Below, one piece after another: positions 48,479 through 55,794 of a stretch of 64,000 bases of DNA. Positions within the stretch are counted from its first letter, which is position 1, and the number at the start of each line of letters is the position of its first letter. The notes below the pieces were generated by a model. The model saw only the letters and a list, made by a program, of their open reading frames with translations, was not told where the DNA came from and ran no database searches. Location of the stretch: contig DAHUZB010000010.1 in assembly GCA_027306785.1 (NCBI GenBank), forward strand, positions 62,001-126,000, in the 5' to 3' direction. Made by a program: the position numbers and the translations under genes. The DNA is from Vulcanimicrobiota bacterium. Its GTDB lineage: Bacteria > Vulcanimicrobiota > Vulcanimicrobiia > Vulcanimicrobiales > Vulcanimicrobiaceae.

Positions 48479-48806
48479 GGTACGAAGGGCGCGACTGGAA
48501 GCAGTCGCGGCAGTACACCGGCTTATCGCCGCGCGGCTGGAACGGAACTTCCGCCACGCCGCCGCACTGGCTGCAGGTCGCGCGGAACATTTCGCGCTGG
48601 CCGCCGCCGCCGCCGCCGAAGCCGCCGCCGCGGGCACCGCCGCCGCCGCCACCGCGACCACCGGAGGCCTTACGGGCCGCACGGCAATCCGGGCAACGGT
48701 TCGGCTTGTTCTGGAAGCCTTTCATGGCGAAGAACTCTTGCTCTCCGGCCGAGAAGACGAACTGGCGCGAACAATCGACGCAGTTCAGGTATTCATCTTG
48801 GTACAT
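48474..48806 (-). CDS. Zinc-ribbon protein with glycine-rich linker
   Basis: The 110-residue product has an N-terminal zf-trcl-type ribbon (LNCVDCSRQFVFSAGEQEFF...PNRCPDCRAARK), a Gly/Arg-rich linker (~22 residues) and a second CxxC...CxxC ribbon (ATCSQCGGVAEVPFQPRGDKPVYCRDCF). Eight cysteines make two zinc sites, a layout seen in small nucleic-acid-binding proteins that are often abundant or stress-induced. Its 5' leader contains an inverted repeat enclosing the ribosome site. Its own 3' end overlaps a 32-bp repeat. It is transcribed alone. Confidence 0.88.
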   Translation of the reverse strand: MYQDEYLNCVDCSRQFVFSAGEQEFFAMKGFQNKPNRCPDCRAARKASGGRGGGGGGARGGGFGGGGGGQREMFRATCSQCGGVAEVPFQPRGDKPVYCRDCFQSRPSYR

Positions 48807-48808
48807 CT

Positions 48809-48870
48809 GTAAACGAGGACTCCTGGAATTTAGGGATATTTTTAGGTGTTCTGGGAATCTGCTCGTTTAC
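48809..48870 (-). promoter_or_regulatory. 5'-leader inverted repeat of the zinc-ribbon gene
   Basis: GTAAACGAG (48809-48817) and CTCGTTTAC (48862-48870) are perfect 9-bp complements. The AGGAGT ribosome site (48819-48824) lies between them and the start codon at 48806 just outside. A stem here could modulate initiation. Confidence 0.4.
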
Positions 48871-48976
48871 GCCCTCAGACGATACAACCGACCACGATAC
48901 CTAGAGACTCGTTAAGACTATCACGACACCCCCGCACAGCACAATCCCAGGGACTTCCGGCCCAGGGAATCGCCAG
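48871..48976. other. Spacer between the zinc-ribbon leader and purP
   Basis: It is less GC-rich than the genes. It contains two similar segments (CCCAGGGACTTCC and CCCAGGGAATC) and no recognised gene. It probably holds the zinc-ribbon promoter and the end of the purP transcript. Confidence 0.3.
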
Positions 48977-50110
48977 CTAGGTGAGAATCGCCTCTAGCCG
49001 CCCCTCGTCGCGGGCCATGACCAGCTCCATCGCGATGCGCTCGCCCACCGAGACGTCGCGTCCCCAGCGGTAGGCCGAGTACGGCGTATAGCGCGTACCG
49101 GGCGATCCCGGGATGCGCAGCGAGACGTCGTAGCAGACGAATTCCTTGGGCGGCCCCGCAACGATGATGCATTGCAGCGCAAAGGGCCCGATCACGCCCG
49201 GTGCGTTCGCCTCGCGGGCCGCGCGCACGAAGCGCTCGCCCATCTCGAAGGCCTTCTCCAGCGTCGATTCGGTCAGCGTGGCGGCGATATGGCCCGCCTC
49301 TTCCAGGCGCATCGGCACGTTTCGTAGCGCGTCGTAGACCGAGGGCGGCACGTTGCGGAAGCCTTCCAGGTTCGTCTGACGACGCGTATCGGTGCCCAGC
49401 AGCTCGAGTTCGTCGAGCAGCGGCGAGTAGAAGAAATTCAAGTTGATGGACGGCCCGAGCAGATACTCCTCGATCACCGCGTCCTTCAGCCCCGCCTCGG
49501 TGAGCATGCCCTCGCGAATCAGCCGGTCGCTCGTCTCGCGGTATTCCTGCGGCGACGAGACCAGAAAGAAGGCTCGCTCGAAGCTCACCTTGGCGTGCGG
49601 CGCCTTCACCATCACGAGCCGGTCGATCGCATCGGGCGACGGAAACTGCAGCGGATGGCGAATCCCCGCGCGCTGCATCAGCGCGTACTGATTGCCCGCT
49701 TCGTCGCGCTCCTCGGCCCGCAGCAAATAGCGATTGCCGAAGAACGGCACGCGCATGCCGCGCTCGATCTCGTCATAGCTGAACTTCTGATGCAGGTAGA
49801 CTTCGAACGAGCGGTTGGCGAGAAAGACCGCGTTGCGGGCGAGCAGCTGCTGCTGCACCTCGTCGCGCAGCAGGTCGGTGAACGCGTCGAGCTCGATCAC
49901 CTCGTCCACGCAGCCGCGCGGCACCGGCGATTCCTTGCGCAAAAAATGCTCGGTATAGGTGCGCTCGCGCCCCTTGGCGGTCACGACCAGGTTGCGCAAG
50001 CCCTGCGCGCGCGCGCCGTAGGCCACCTCGAGCGCGGAATGACTTCCGATCGAGCACAGGGTCAGTTGCGAGCGGTCGTAAGCGCCGAGCGCCTCTCGTA
50101 CGTAGTCCAC
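48977..50110 (-). CDS. purP: PurP-like FAICAR synthetase paralogue, divergent
   Basis: PurP is the archaeal ATP-grasp enzyme that formylates AICAR with formate and ATP, replacing the folate-dependent step of bacterial PurH. The 377-residue product shows the family layout: LCSIGSHSALEVAYGARAQGLRNLVV, RVPFFGNRYLLRAEE, VIEEYLLGPSINLNFFYSPLLDELELLGTDTRRQTN and EMGERFVRAARE...GVIGPFALQCII. The expected PHGSF reads ANRSF and the glycine-rich ATP loop reads APHAKVSFERAFF, so its activity may differ from the other copy. The GTG start at 50110 lies 9 nt after cydB. Confidence 0.85.
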   Translation of the reverse strand: MDYVREALGAYDRSQLTLCSIGSHSALEVAYGARAQGLRNLVVTAKGRERTYTEHFLRKESPVPRGCVDEVIELDAFTDLLRDEVQQQLLARNAVFLANRSFEVYLHQKFSYDEIERGMRVPFFGNRYLLRAEERDEAGNQYALMQRAGIRHPLQFPSPDAIDRLVMVKAPHAKVSFERAFFLVSSPQEYRETSDRLIREGMLTEAGLKDAVIEEYLLGPSINLNFFYSPLLDELELLGTDTRRQTNLEGFRNVPPSVYDALRNVPMRLEEAGHIAATLTESTLEKAFEMGERFVRAAREANAPGVIGPFALQCIIVAGPPKEFVCYDVSLRIPGSPGTRYTPYSAYRWGRDVSVGERIAMELVMARDEGRLEAILT

Positions 50111-50119
50111 GCCGCCGGG

Positions 50120-51106
50120 TTACTCGCCGACCGAAACCTTTCCCGCCAAGCGCCGCGTGACGTAGCTGCCGTAGATCAAGACCGCGATAAGCCCCGCGAT
50201 CGTGACCGTGAGGGCGCTTGCGAGCGCGGTGGGCGACGGCGCGGCGTCGAAGATCGAGATGCCCGGAATGCTCCGGTTGAGGTTGGGCAGCAGATAGGGA
50301 TACATCGTCGCCGCCGCCTGCAGCATCAGCGTCGCGAGCCATGCCGACGAGGCCATGAAGGCCGCCCGCTCGCGCCCGCCGCGCACCGCCGCATAGATCC
50401 AGGCGAAGGCCGCGAGCGTGAGCACCGGGATCGCCGCAGTCCACGAGAGTTCGAAGCGATGCGCGATCAGGGTCGCCAAGCTCACGAGCGCGTAGAGCAG
50501 CAGTGCCGCGAACCACACGCGCGGCGCGAGCCGCCGCGCGCGCTCGGTCGCGGGGCCGCTCGTGCGCATCACGAGGAAGGTGCAGCCGTGCAATGCGAGC
50601 GCCGTGACCGTGAAGAGTCCGACCAGCAGCGCGTAGGGGTTGAGCAGCCGCGCGAAGGTGCCGGTAAAGTAGCCCTGCGCATCGAGCGGCACGCCGTGGA
50701 GCAGGTTGCCGAGCGCCACCCCGAAGAGCAGGATCAAGAGCGCGCTCGAGATCGCGAAACAGGCATCCCAAAACGTATGCCAGATCTCGCTCGGAAAATG
50801 CGAGCGCAGCTCCATCGCGACGCCGCGCCCCATCAAGAGCCAGAGCACGATAATGAGCGGCAGATAGAAGCCCGAGAACGACGACGCATAGGCTTTCGGA
50901 AAGAGCGCGAAGAGCGCGGCGCCCGCCGCGATCAGCCACACTTCGTTGCCGTTCCAGAATGGCCCGATCGCCCGCATCGAACCCTCGCGTTCGCGTTCGG
51001 TACGCGCGACGAACGGCGTGATCGCGGCGACGCCGAGATCGTATCCGTCGAGCAGCACGTACATCGTGAGCATGAATCCGATCAGCACGAACGCCGCGAT
51101 GCTCAT
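50120..51106 (-). CDS. cydB: Cytochrome bd ubiquinol oxidase subunit II
   Basis: CydB pairs with CydA in the high-affinity terminal oxidase. The 328-residue product has about eight or nine membrane helices and family landmarks LDGYDLGVAAITPFVART, IGPFWNGNEVWLIAAGAALFALFPKAYA, RGVAMELRSHF and WDACFAISSALLILLFGVALGNLL. ATG 51106 overlaps the cydA stop (ATGA). Longer in-frame sequence upstream is antisense-like and was excluded. purP follows 9 nt downstream, suggesting one transcript. Confidence 0.95.
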   Translation of the reverse strand: MSIAAFVLIGFMLTMYVLLDGYDLGVAAITPFVARTEREREGSMRAIGPFWNGNEVWLIAAGAALFALFPKAYASSFSGFYLPLIIVLWLLMGRGVAMELRSHFPSEIWHTFWDACFAISSALLILLFGVALGNLLHGVPLDAQGYFTGTFARLLNPYALLVGLFTVTALALHGCTFLVMRTSGPATERARRLAPRVWFAALLLYALVSLATLIAHRFELSWTAAIPVLTLAAFAWIYAAVRGGRERAAFMASSAWLATLMLQAAATMYPYLLPNLNRSIPGISIFDAAPSPTALASALTVTIAGLIAVLIYGSYVTRRLAGKVSVGE

Positions 51107-52449
51107 GCGCGCACCTCCGCGACCGCGCCTTCGACGCCTTCGTGACTCGGGCCGAGCCCGATCTCGCGCAGCGTAAGGTACAAGAAGAGCACACCGAGCA
51201 AGAAGTACATGCCGACGAATCCGATCAGCGTGAAGATCGTCTCCCCCGTCACCACGGTCTGCGACGCGCCGTCGGCGGTCTTCATCAGGCCGTAGATGAT
51301 CCACGGCTGACGGCCCACCTCGGTCGTCATCCACCCCGCCTCGTTCGCGATGTACGGAAACGGCATCGCGAGCAGCAGCAGCCAGAGCAGCGGTCGCGAG
51401 TCGTAGAGCCGCTTGCGCACGAGCCACAGCACCGCAAGTCCCGCGACCGCGACGAAGATCGTGCCGAGGCCCACCATCACGTGATACGCGTAATAGGTCA
51501 GCTCGACCGGCGGCCACAACTCGGTCGCATAGGCGTTGAGCCCCTTCACGTTCGCGTTGAAGTTGCCGTAGGCGAGAAAGCTCAAGATATCCGGCACGAA
51601 GACCGGATCGATCAGTTGCCGGTTGTGCACGTCGGGCATACCGATGATGGCGAGCGGCGCGCCGTTCGTCGATTCGAAAAGCCCCTCCATCGCGGCGAGC
51701 TTCACCGGCTGGTACGCGGTGACGGTCGCGCTGTTACGGTCGCCGGTCGGAAAGATCGCGAGCATCGAAAAGACGAGCGCCGTAATCGTGCCGCTGTAGA
51801 CGAACCGTCGTGCGAGTGCCGCCTCGCGGCGCGAGAGCAGATAGTACGCGCCCACGCCCGCGATGATGAAGCCGCCCGCCACCATCGCGCCCGCGAGCAC
51901 GTGCAGATACTGCCACCACGCGAACGGCGAGAGTAGCACCGCGGGCAGGCTGGTGAGTCGGATGTGGTGATCGGCGCCGAGACTGTACCCGACCGGGTGC
52001 TGCATCCACGCGTCGGTCGCCACGATAAAGAAGCCGGAGAGCCACGAGCCGAGCCACACGCACACGCCGGACGCGGCGTGCAGCGCGGGTGCCACGCGTC
52101 CTTTGCCGTAGAGCAGCACGCCGAGGAAGATCGACTCCAGGAAGAACGCGTAGGTGCCTTCCATCGCAAGCGGCTGTCCGATCACCGCGCCGCTCGCCGA
52201 GGAGAAACTCGCCCAATTCGTTCCGAACTGGAACTCCATCGGGATACCGGTCACCACGCCGATCGCGAAGTTGATCGCGAAGATCTTCGTCCAAAAGGCC
52301 GCGGCGGTCTCGGCCTCGCGGTCGCCGCGCCACGCCTTGATCGTGTAGAACGCGACGAACGGTGCGATGCCCATCGTGGTGATGGGAAATAGGTAATGGA
52401 ACATTACCGTGAACGCGAATTGCAGGCGATCCGCAAGCACGACGTCCAA
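51103..52449 (-). CDS. cydA: Cytochrome bd ubiquinol oxidase subunit I
   Basis: This is the haem-bearing subunit of quinol oxidase bd. The 448-residue membrane protein has RLQFAFTVMFHYLFPITTMGIAPFVAF (axial His region), GNWASFSSASGAVIGQPLAMEGTYAFFLESIF-like FGTNWASFSSASGAVIGQPLAMEGTYAFFLES, GDRNSATVTAYQPVKLAAMEGLFES and the C-terminal NEAGWMTTEVGRQPWIIYGLMKTADG. The Q-loop is short, as in the non-enterobacterial type. It overlaps cydB. It starts 36 nt after the preceding secreted-protein gene. Confidence 0.96.
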   Translation of the reverse strand: MDVVLADRLQFAFTVMFHYLFPITTMGIAPFVAFYTIKAWRGDREAETAAAFWTKIFAINFAIGVVTGIPMEFQFGTNWASFSSASGAVIGQPLAMEGTYAFFLESIFLGVLLYGKGRVAPALHAASGVCVWLGSWLSGFFIVATDAWMQHPVGYSLGADHHIRLTSLPAVLLSPFAWWQYLHVLAGAMVAGGFIIAGVGAYYLLSRREAALARRFVYSGTITALVFSMLAIFPTGDRNSATVTAYQPVKLAAMEGLFESTNGAPLAIIGMPDVHNRQLIDPVFVPDILSFLAYGNFNANVKGLNAYATELWPPVELTYYAYHVMVGLGTIFVAVAGLAVLWLVRKRLYDSRPLLWLLLLAMPFPYIANEAGWMTTEVGRQPWIIYGLMKTADGASQTVVTGETIFTLIGFVGMYFLLGVLFLYLTLREIGLGPSHEGVEGAVAEVRA

Positions 52450-52485
52450 CGAGCACCTCCCGCCGGCTCGGCCGACCTCTCTATG

Positions 52486-53619
52486 TTACGATGCCGAGGT
52501 CTCCGGATGTAAGACCTTTCGGGCTTGCGGCGAGTCCTGATACTCGATCGTCAGGATCGAACGCAGCCGCGCGGCGGCCGCCTTCGCGGCGGGGCTCGTC
52601 ATGCGATCGAGCGTGGTCATACAGCTGTAGAGCAGCTTCGCCATATCGCGATCTCGCGGATAGACTTTCTGCATATCGGTGATCGACTGCGCCACGAGCA
52701 GCGTCATCGATGCCTCGCGGTTGCCGTAGTTATAGTTCAGCATGAAGTTGATGTGCTTGAGCTCGTTCTCGATCCCGAGCACCGAGTAGCCCATCCGCCC
52801 GAAATATTCGTCCGCGGGCGCGAGCGTGGTGAGGTAGGCGTCGTGCGGCACGACCGTCATGCTCTCGATCGTGAGCGGCGCGCTCAAGTGCTTGATCCGA
52901 TCGAGGATCGTCTGCGCGTTCTGACGATCGCCGGGTGTCGCGCCGTCGCGTCCGATCGCGGCCAGGTTGACCGCCCGCAGAAACTCCGGCCCATAGGTGG
53001 TCGGCAAATGCGCGATCGGAAAATCCGGCTGCGCGGCGCGCTCGAAAGCAAGCGAACGCCACGACGGATCGCGGGTGAGCAGCCATCCGCGCCAATCCGC
53101 TTCCACCTGCTGCAGATCGGCGGTCACGTCGTGCGGGTAGGCCTTCGCATTCGCGAGCGCGTCGGCGTCGGCGTCCTGCGCCAGCCGCTCGGGATCGCTC
53201 TCGGAGTTCACGCGACGCAGGAGCGCCTGTGCGCTCGCCGCAAGCGACGGATCGCTCGCGTTTTTCGACACCCACACGGCGGCTTCGCGCACCCACCACA
53301 CCGCGGCATCGTGATTGGTCAGCGGATTGTAGTGCAGCCCGCTCGCCACTTGCACGGTGAGGGTCGCGAGTTCGCCGTAAGCCGGGTCGTTCGGGCGCTG
53401 CAGCGCGTACGCGCGCCCGGCATTGAAGATCGTGGAGAGATAGGTCTCCTGATCCCGGAAATCCCAGCCGTTCGACGCGGCCTTATCGTAGGCGCTCTTC
53501 ATCCGCGCGTAGAGCACGGCCGGATCGGCCTCCATCGTCGCGCTCGCCCGCAGCGGCAGCGCGACGGCCAGCATCGCCGCCGCCACCAGGGCGGCTCGTT
53601 TACAACACGCTCGTATCAT
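52486..53619 (-). CDS. Secreted helical-repeat protein of unknown function
   Basis: The 377-residue product has a signal peptide (CCKRAALVAAAMLAVALPLRASA). Its mature part is helix-rich with TPR/Sel1-like spacing (TYLSTIFNAGRAYALQRPND, AAVWWVREAAVWVSKNAS, EFLRAVNLAAIGRDGATPGDRQNAQTILDRI). No family is recognised. Its start overlaps the purP stop by 20 nt and it ends 36 nt before cydA, so it is embedded in the purine/cyd gene series. Its role is probably periplasmic. Confidence 0.6.
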   Translation of the reverse strand: MIRACCKRAALVAAAMLAVALPLRASATMEADPAVLYARMKSAYDKAASNGWDFRDQETYLSTIFNAGRAYALQRPNDPAYGELATLTVQVASGLHYNPLTNHDAAVWWVREAAVWVSKNASDPSLAASAQALLRRVNSESDPERLAQDADADALANAKAYPHDVTADLQQVEADWRGWLLTRDPSWRSLAFERAAQPDFPIAHLPTTYGPEFLRAVNLAAIGRDGATPGDRQNAQTILDRIKHLSAPLTIESMTVVPHDAYLTTLAPADEYFGRMGYSVLGIENELKHINFMLNYNYGNREASMTLLVAQSITDMQKVYPRDRDMAKLLYSCMTTLDRMTSPAAKAAAARLRSILTIEYQDSPQARKVLHPETSAS

Positions 53620-54622
53620 CCAAAACTAAACGCAGATTGTTGGTCAGAAGTGCGTTCTTGATCTCGCGGGCGATCCGACGGCCGGTCGACATCGGTTCCG
53701 AATAGTTCAGATACGAATACGGCGAGCCGTCGATGAAGAGGTTCGTTCCGGCCACGATCCGTGCCGAGATCTCCATCACGTAGAACTGCATGTCGGGCGT
53801 GATGATCGTCTCGATGCAGAAGGCGCCGAAGAGCCCCTTCGGTCCGCAGATCTCTTTGCTGACCTTTACCACGTTCTCGCCCATGGCAAACGCCTCGGCC
53901 AGCATCGATTCGCGCAGGCTCACCGATTGGTTCCCCACCACCACGTAGGACGGGCTCACATCCATGCCTTCCTGCGCCGCCGCCGGAATGCGCCCGAGCG
54001 AATCCACGTTCGTCTCGTAGCGGCGATCCATCGACATGATCTCGAGCCGATCTTCGAGCGGCGAATAGAAATAGTGGATGTAGAGCGGAACGCCGATGAT
54101 GTATTCCTGAATCGTGTAGGCCTTCTTCAGTTCGCCCGCACGCTTCTCGAAATCGGCCGCGTCGCGAATGAACATATAGCCCTTGCCGCCGCCCGCGCCG
54201 TAGAGCTTCACGATCACCGGGCGGTCGATCTCGGCTCCGGTCTTGAACTGACGCGGCATGCGAATCCCGGCCTGCGTGAGCCAGTCGCGCTGCAGTTCGC
54301 GGCTCGATTCCCAATCGAGCACGGCCTTGTTCCCGAAGTACGGGATCGTCATCTTCTTGTGCTCGTCGAGCGAGAGATAGGCCACGAACGACCCGTGCGG
54401 CACGATGATGCTCTTGCGTTGTTCGAGCTCGCCGATCAGCCCCGGAAACTCCGAGTAGCTGTCCACGCCGATCACTTCGTCGATGAAGGCGAACGAACGG
54501 TAGAGCCGCTCCGTATCGCGATTGGCCACCGCGAGGGTGCTGAAGCCTTCGTCGTGCGCGCCTTTGAGGATCTGCAGCGCGGAGTGCGAGCCGAGGGTGG
54601 CGATCGTGTACGGGCGATTCAT
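53600..54622 (-). CDS. purP: FAICAR synthetase, archaeal PurP type
   Basis: The 340-residue ATP-grasp protein matches archaeal PurP over its length: IATLGSHSALQILKGAHDEGF, SIIVPHGSFVAYL, IPYFGNKAVLDWESSRELQRDWL, DRPVIVKLYGAGGGKGYMF (ATP-binding glycine loop), IQEYIIGVPLYIHYFYSP, MDRRYETNVDSLGRIPA and MEISARIVAGTNLFIDGSPYSYL. It would convert AICAR, formate and ATP to FAICAR. Its ATG immediately follows the purS-like stop (TAAATG), placing it within the purB-C-L-Q-S series. It is the better-conserved of two copies. No purH is present in the window. Confidence 0.93.
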   Translation of the reverse strand: MNRPYTIATLGSHSALQILKGAHDEGFSTLAVANRDTERLYRSFAFIDEVIGVDSYSEFPGLIGELEQRKSIIVPHGSFVAYLSLDEHKKMTIPYFGNKAVLDWESSRELQRDWLTQAGIRMPRQFKTGAEIDRPVIVKLYGAGGGKGYMFIRDAADFEKRAGELKKAYTIQEYIIGVPLYIHYFYSPLEDRLEIMSMDRRYETNVDSLGRIPAAAQEGMDVSPSYVVVGNQSVSLRESMLAEAFAMGENVVKVSKEICGPKGLFGAFCIETIITPDMQFYVMEISARIVAGTNLFIDGSPYSYLNYSEPMSTGRRIAREIKNALLTNNLRLVLDDTSVL

Positions 54623-55030
54623 TTACGCGATATGTGCTTTCTCGATGGCGGGGTTACAAAGAAGTCGCGCGGCGGCCTCGCGCAGCAGGTCCGCATCCGC
54701 GGGGCGCCCGTCGTTGCCGAGCAGTCGCCAGCCGACGTAACGGCGCTCGCGCGCTCGGTCGTGCGCGCCGATCTCCTCGATCCAGGTCTCGCCCGCGCGC
54801 GGCGAAGCGGCCTCGAGCACGGTCAAGCGATGCTTGTTGCCGTTGAAGATCGTCTCGTTGCGCTCCATGCGCGCCGCGAAATCTTCGGCGCCGCCGCCGT
54901 CCTCGACGACCCAAATCTCGCTGCGCTCCACGCGCGCGACGGGCAGCCCAAGGCGCTGCAGCGTGGTCAGCGTCGTATACGCCGCGTTGTCGGGAATCTT
55001 CAGCGTGATCGCGAACGCGCGCTGCGTCAT
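54623..55030 (-). CDS. purS: PurS-like subunit of FGAM synthetase, extended
   Basis: PurS bridges PurL and PurQ in the three-part FGAM synthetase. The 135-residue product lies between purQ and purP, overlapping the former (ATGA). It begins FAITLKIPDNAAYTTLTTLQRLGLPVARVERSEIWVVED, resembling PurS, and ends REAAARLLCNPAIEKAHIA, matching the PurS C-terminus 'kLLaNPvIedy'. About 50 extra residues lie between, making it longer than the usual 80-90, so it may be a duplicated or expanded PurS. Context makes the assignment strong even though identity looks low. Confidence 0.78.
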   Translation of the reverse strand: MTQRAFAITLKIPDNAAYTTLTTLQRLGLPVARVERSEIWVVEDGGGAEDFAARMERNETIFNGNKHRLTVLEAASPRAGETWIEEIGAHDRARERRYVGWRLLGNDGRPADADLLREAAARLLCNPAIEKAHIA

Positions 55031-55794
55031 GCGTTCACCGCCTGCACGAAGCTGCGGAAGAGCACCGCGCCACCCGAGGGTTCGAGCATCGCGTTTCCGC
55101 GGCGGCGATCGGGGTGATGAAAGGTCCAGCCGTCGCGTTCGGGGTGCGGCATCATCGCGAGCACGTTGCCCGCGCGATTCACGAGCGCCGCGCAGCCGAG
55201 CGCGGCCTGGTTCGGAATCGCGGAATCATCCACGCTGCCGTCTTCGTGCGCGTAGACGAAGGCCACGTGGCCGCCGTCCCGCAGCGCGCGCAGTTCCTCG
55301 GCGGTCGCCGCCAAGCGCCCTTCGCCGTGCGCCGACCAGGCGGGCACGAGCGCACCGCGTTCCAATCCGCGCAGGATCGGCGAGCGTTGCGGATCGATCG
55401 CGAGCTTCATCCACACGTGCGTGCAGACGAAATGCGGCACCGGACCGTTGCGCGTGAAGGCCGCCGTCGGACGGCGCACCTCACCCGTTCCCGGCACGAG
55501 ACCCGCCTCGAGCAAAATCTGCGCGCCGTTGCAGATGCCGTAGACCAGCTTTCCCGCCTGCGCGCCTTCGATCACGTAATCCATCATCTCGTCGTGGGCC
55601 GCGATCGCGCCCGCTCGAATGCGATCTTCGTACGCAAAGCCGCCCGGCAGCACGTACGCGTCGAAGTCGCGCAGCAGCGCGGCGCGGCTCCAATGCACGA
55701 GGTGCGCGTCGCCGCCGCAGGCACGCAGCAGGCGTAGCGTCTCTTCTTCGGAGTTCGTCCCGGGAAAGACCAGGACCGCGATCTTCTTCGTCAC
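55027..55794 (-). CDS. purQ: FGAM synthetase glutaminase subunit
   Basis: PurQ delivers ammonia from glutamine to PurL. The 255-residue class I glutaminase has KIAVLVFPGTNSEEETLRLLRACGG, YVLPGGFAYEDRIRAGAIAAHD, the nucleophile VYGICNGAQILLEAGL and MMPHPERDGW (His/Glu). The GTG start at 55794 overlaps the purL stop by 4 nt and the end overlaps purS by 4 nt. Longer sequence upstream in frame lies antisense-like within purL and was excluded. Confidence 0.95.
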   Translation of the reverse strand: MTKKIAVLVFPGTNSEEETLRLLRACGGDAHLVHWSRAALLRDFDAYVLPGGFAYEDRIRAGAIAAHDEMMDYVIEGAQAGKLVYGICNGAQILLEAGLVPGTGEVRRPTAAFTRNGPVPHFVCTHVWMKLAIDPQRSPILRGLERGALVPAWSAHGEGRLAATAEELRALRDGGHVAFVYAHEDGSVDDSAIPNQAALGCAALVNRAGNVLAMMPHPERDGWTFHHPDRRRGNAMLEPSGGAVLFRSFVQAVNA

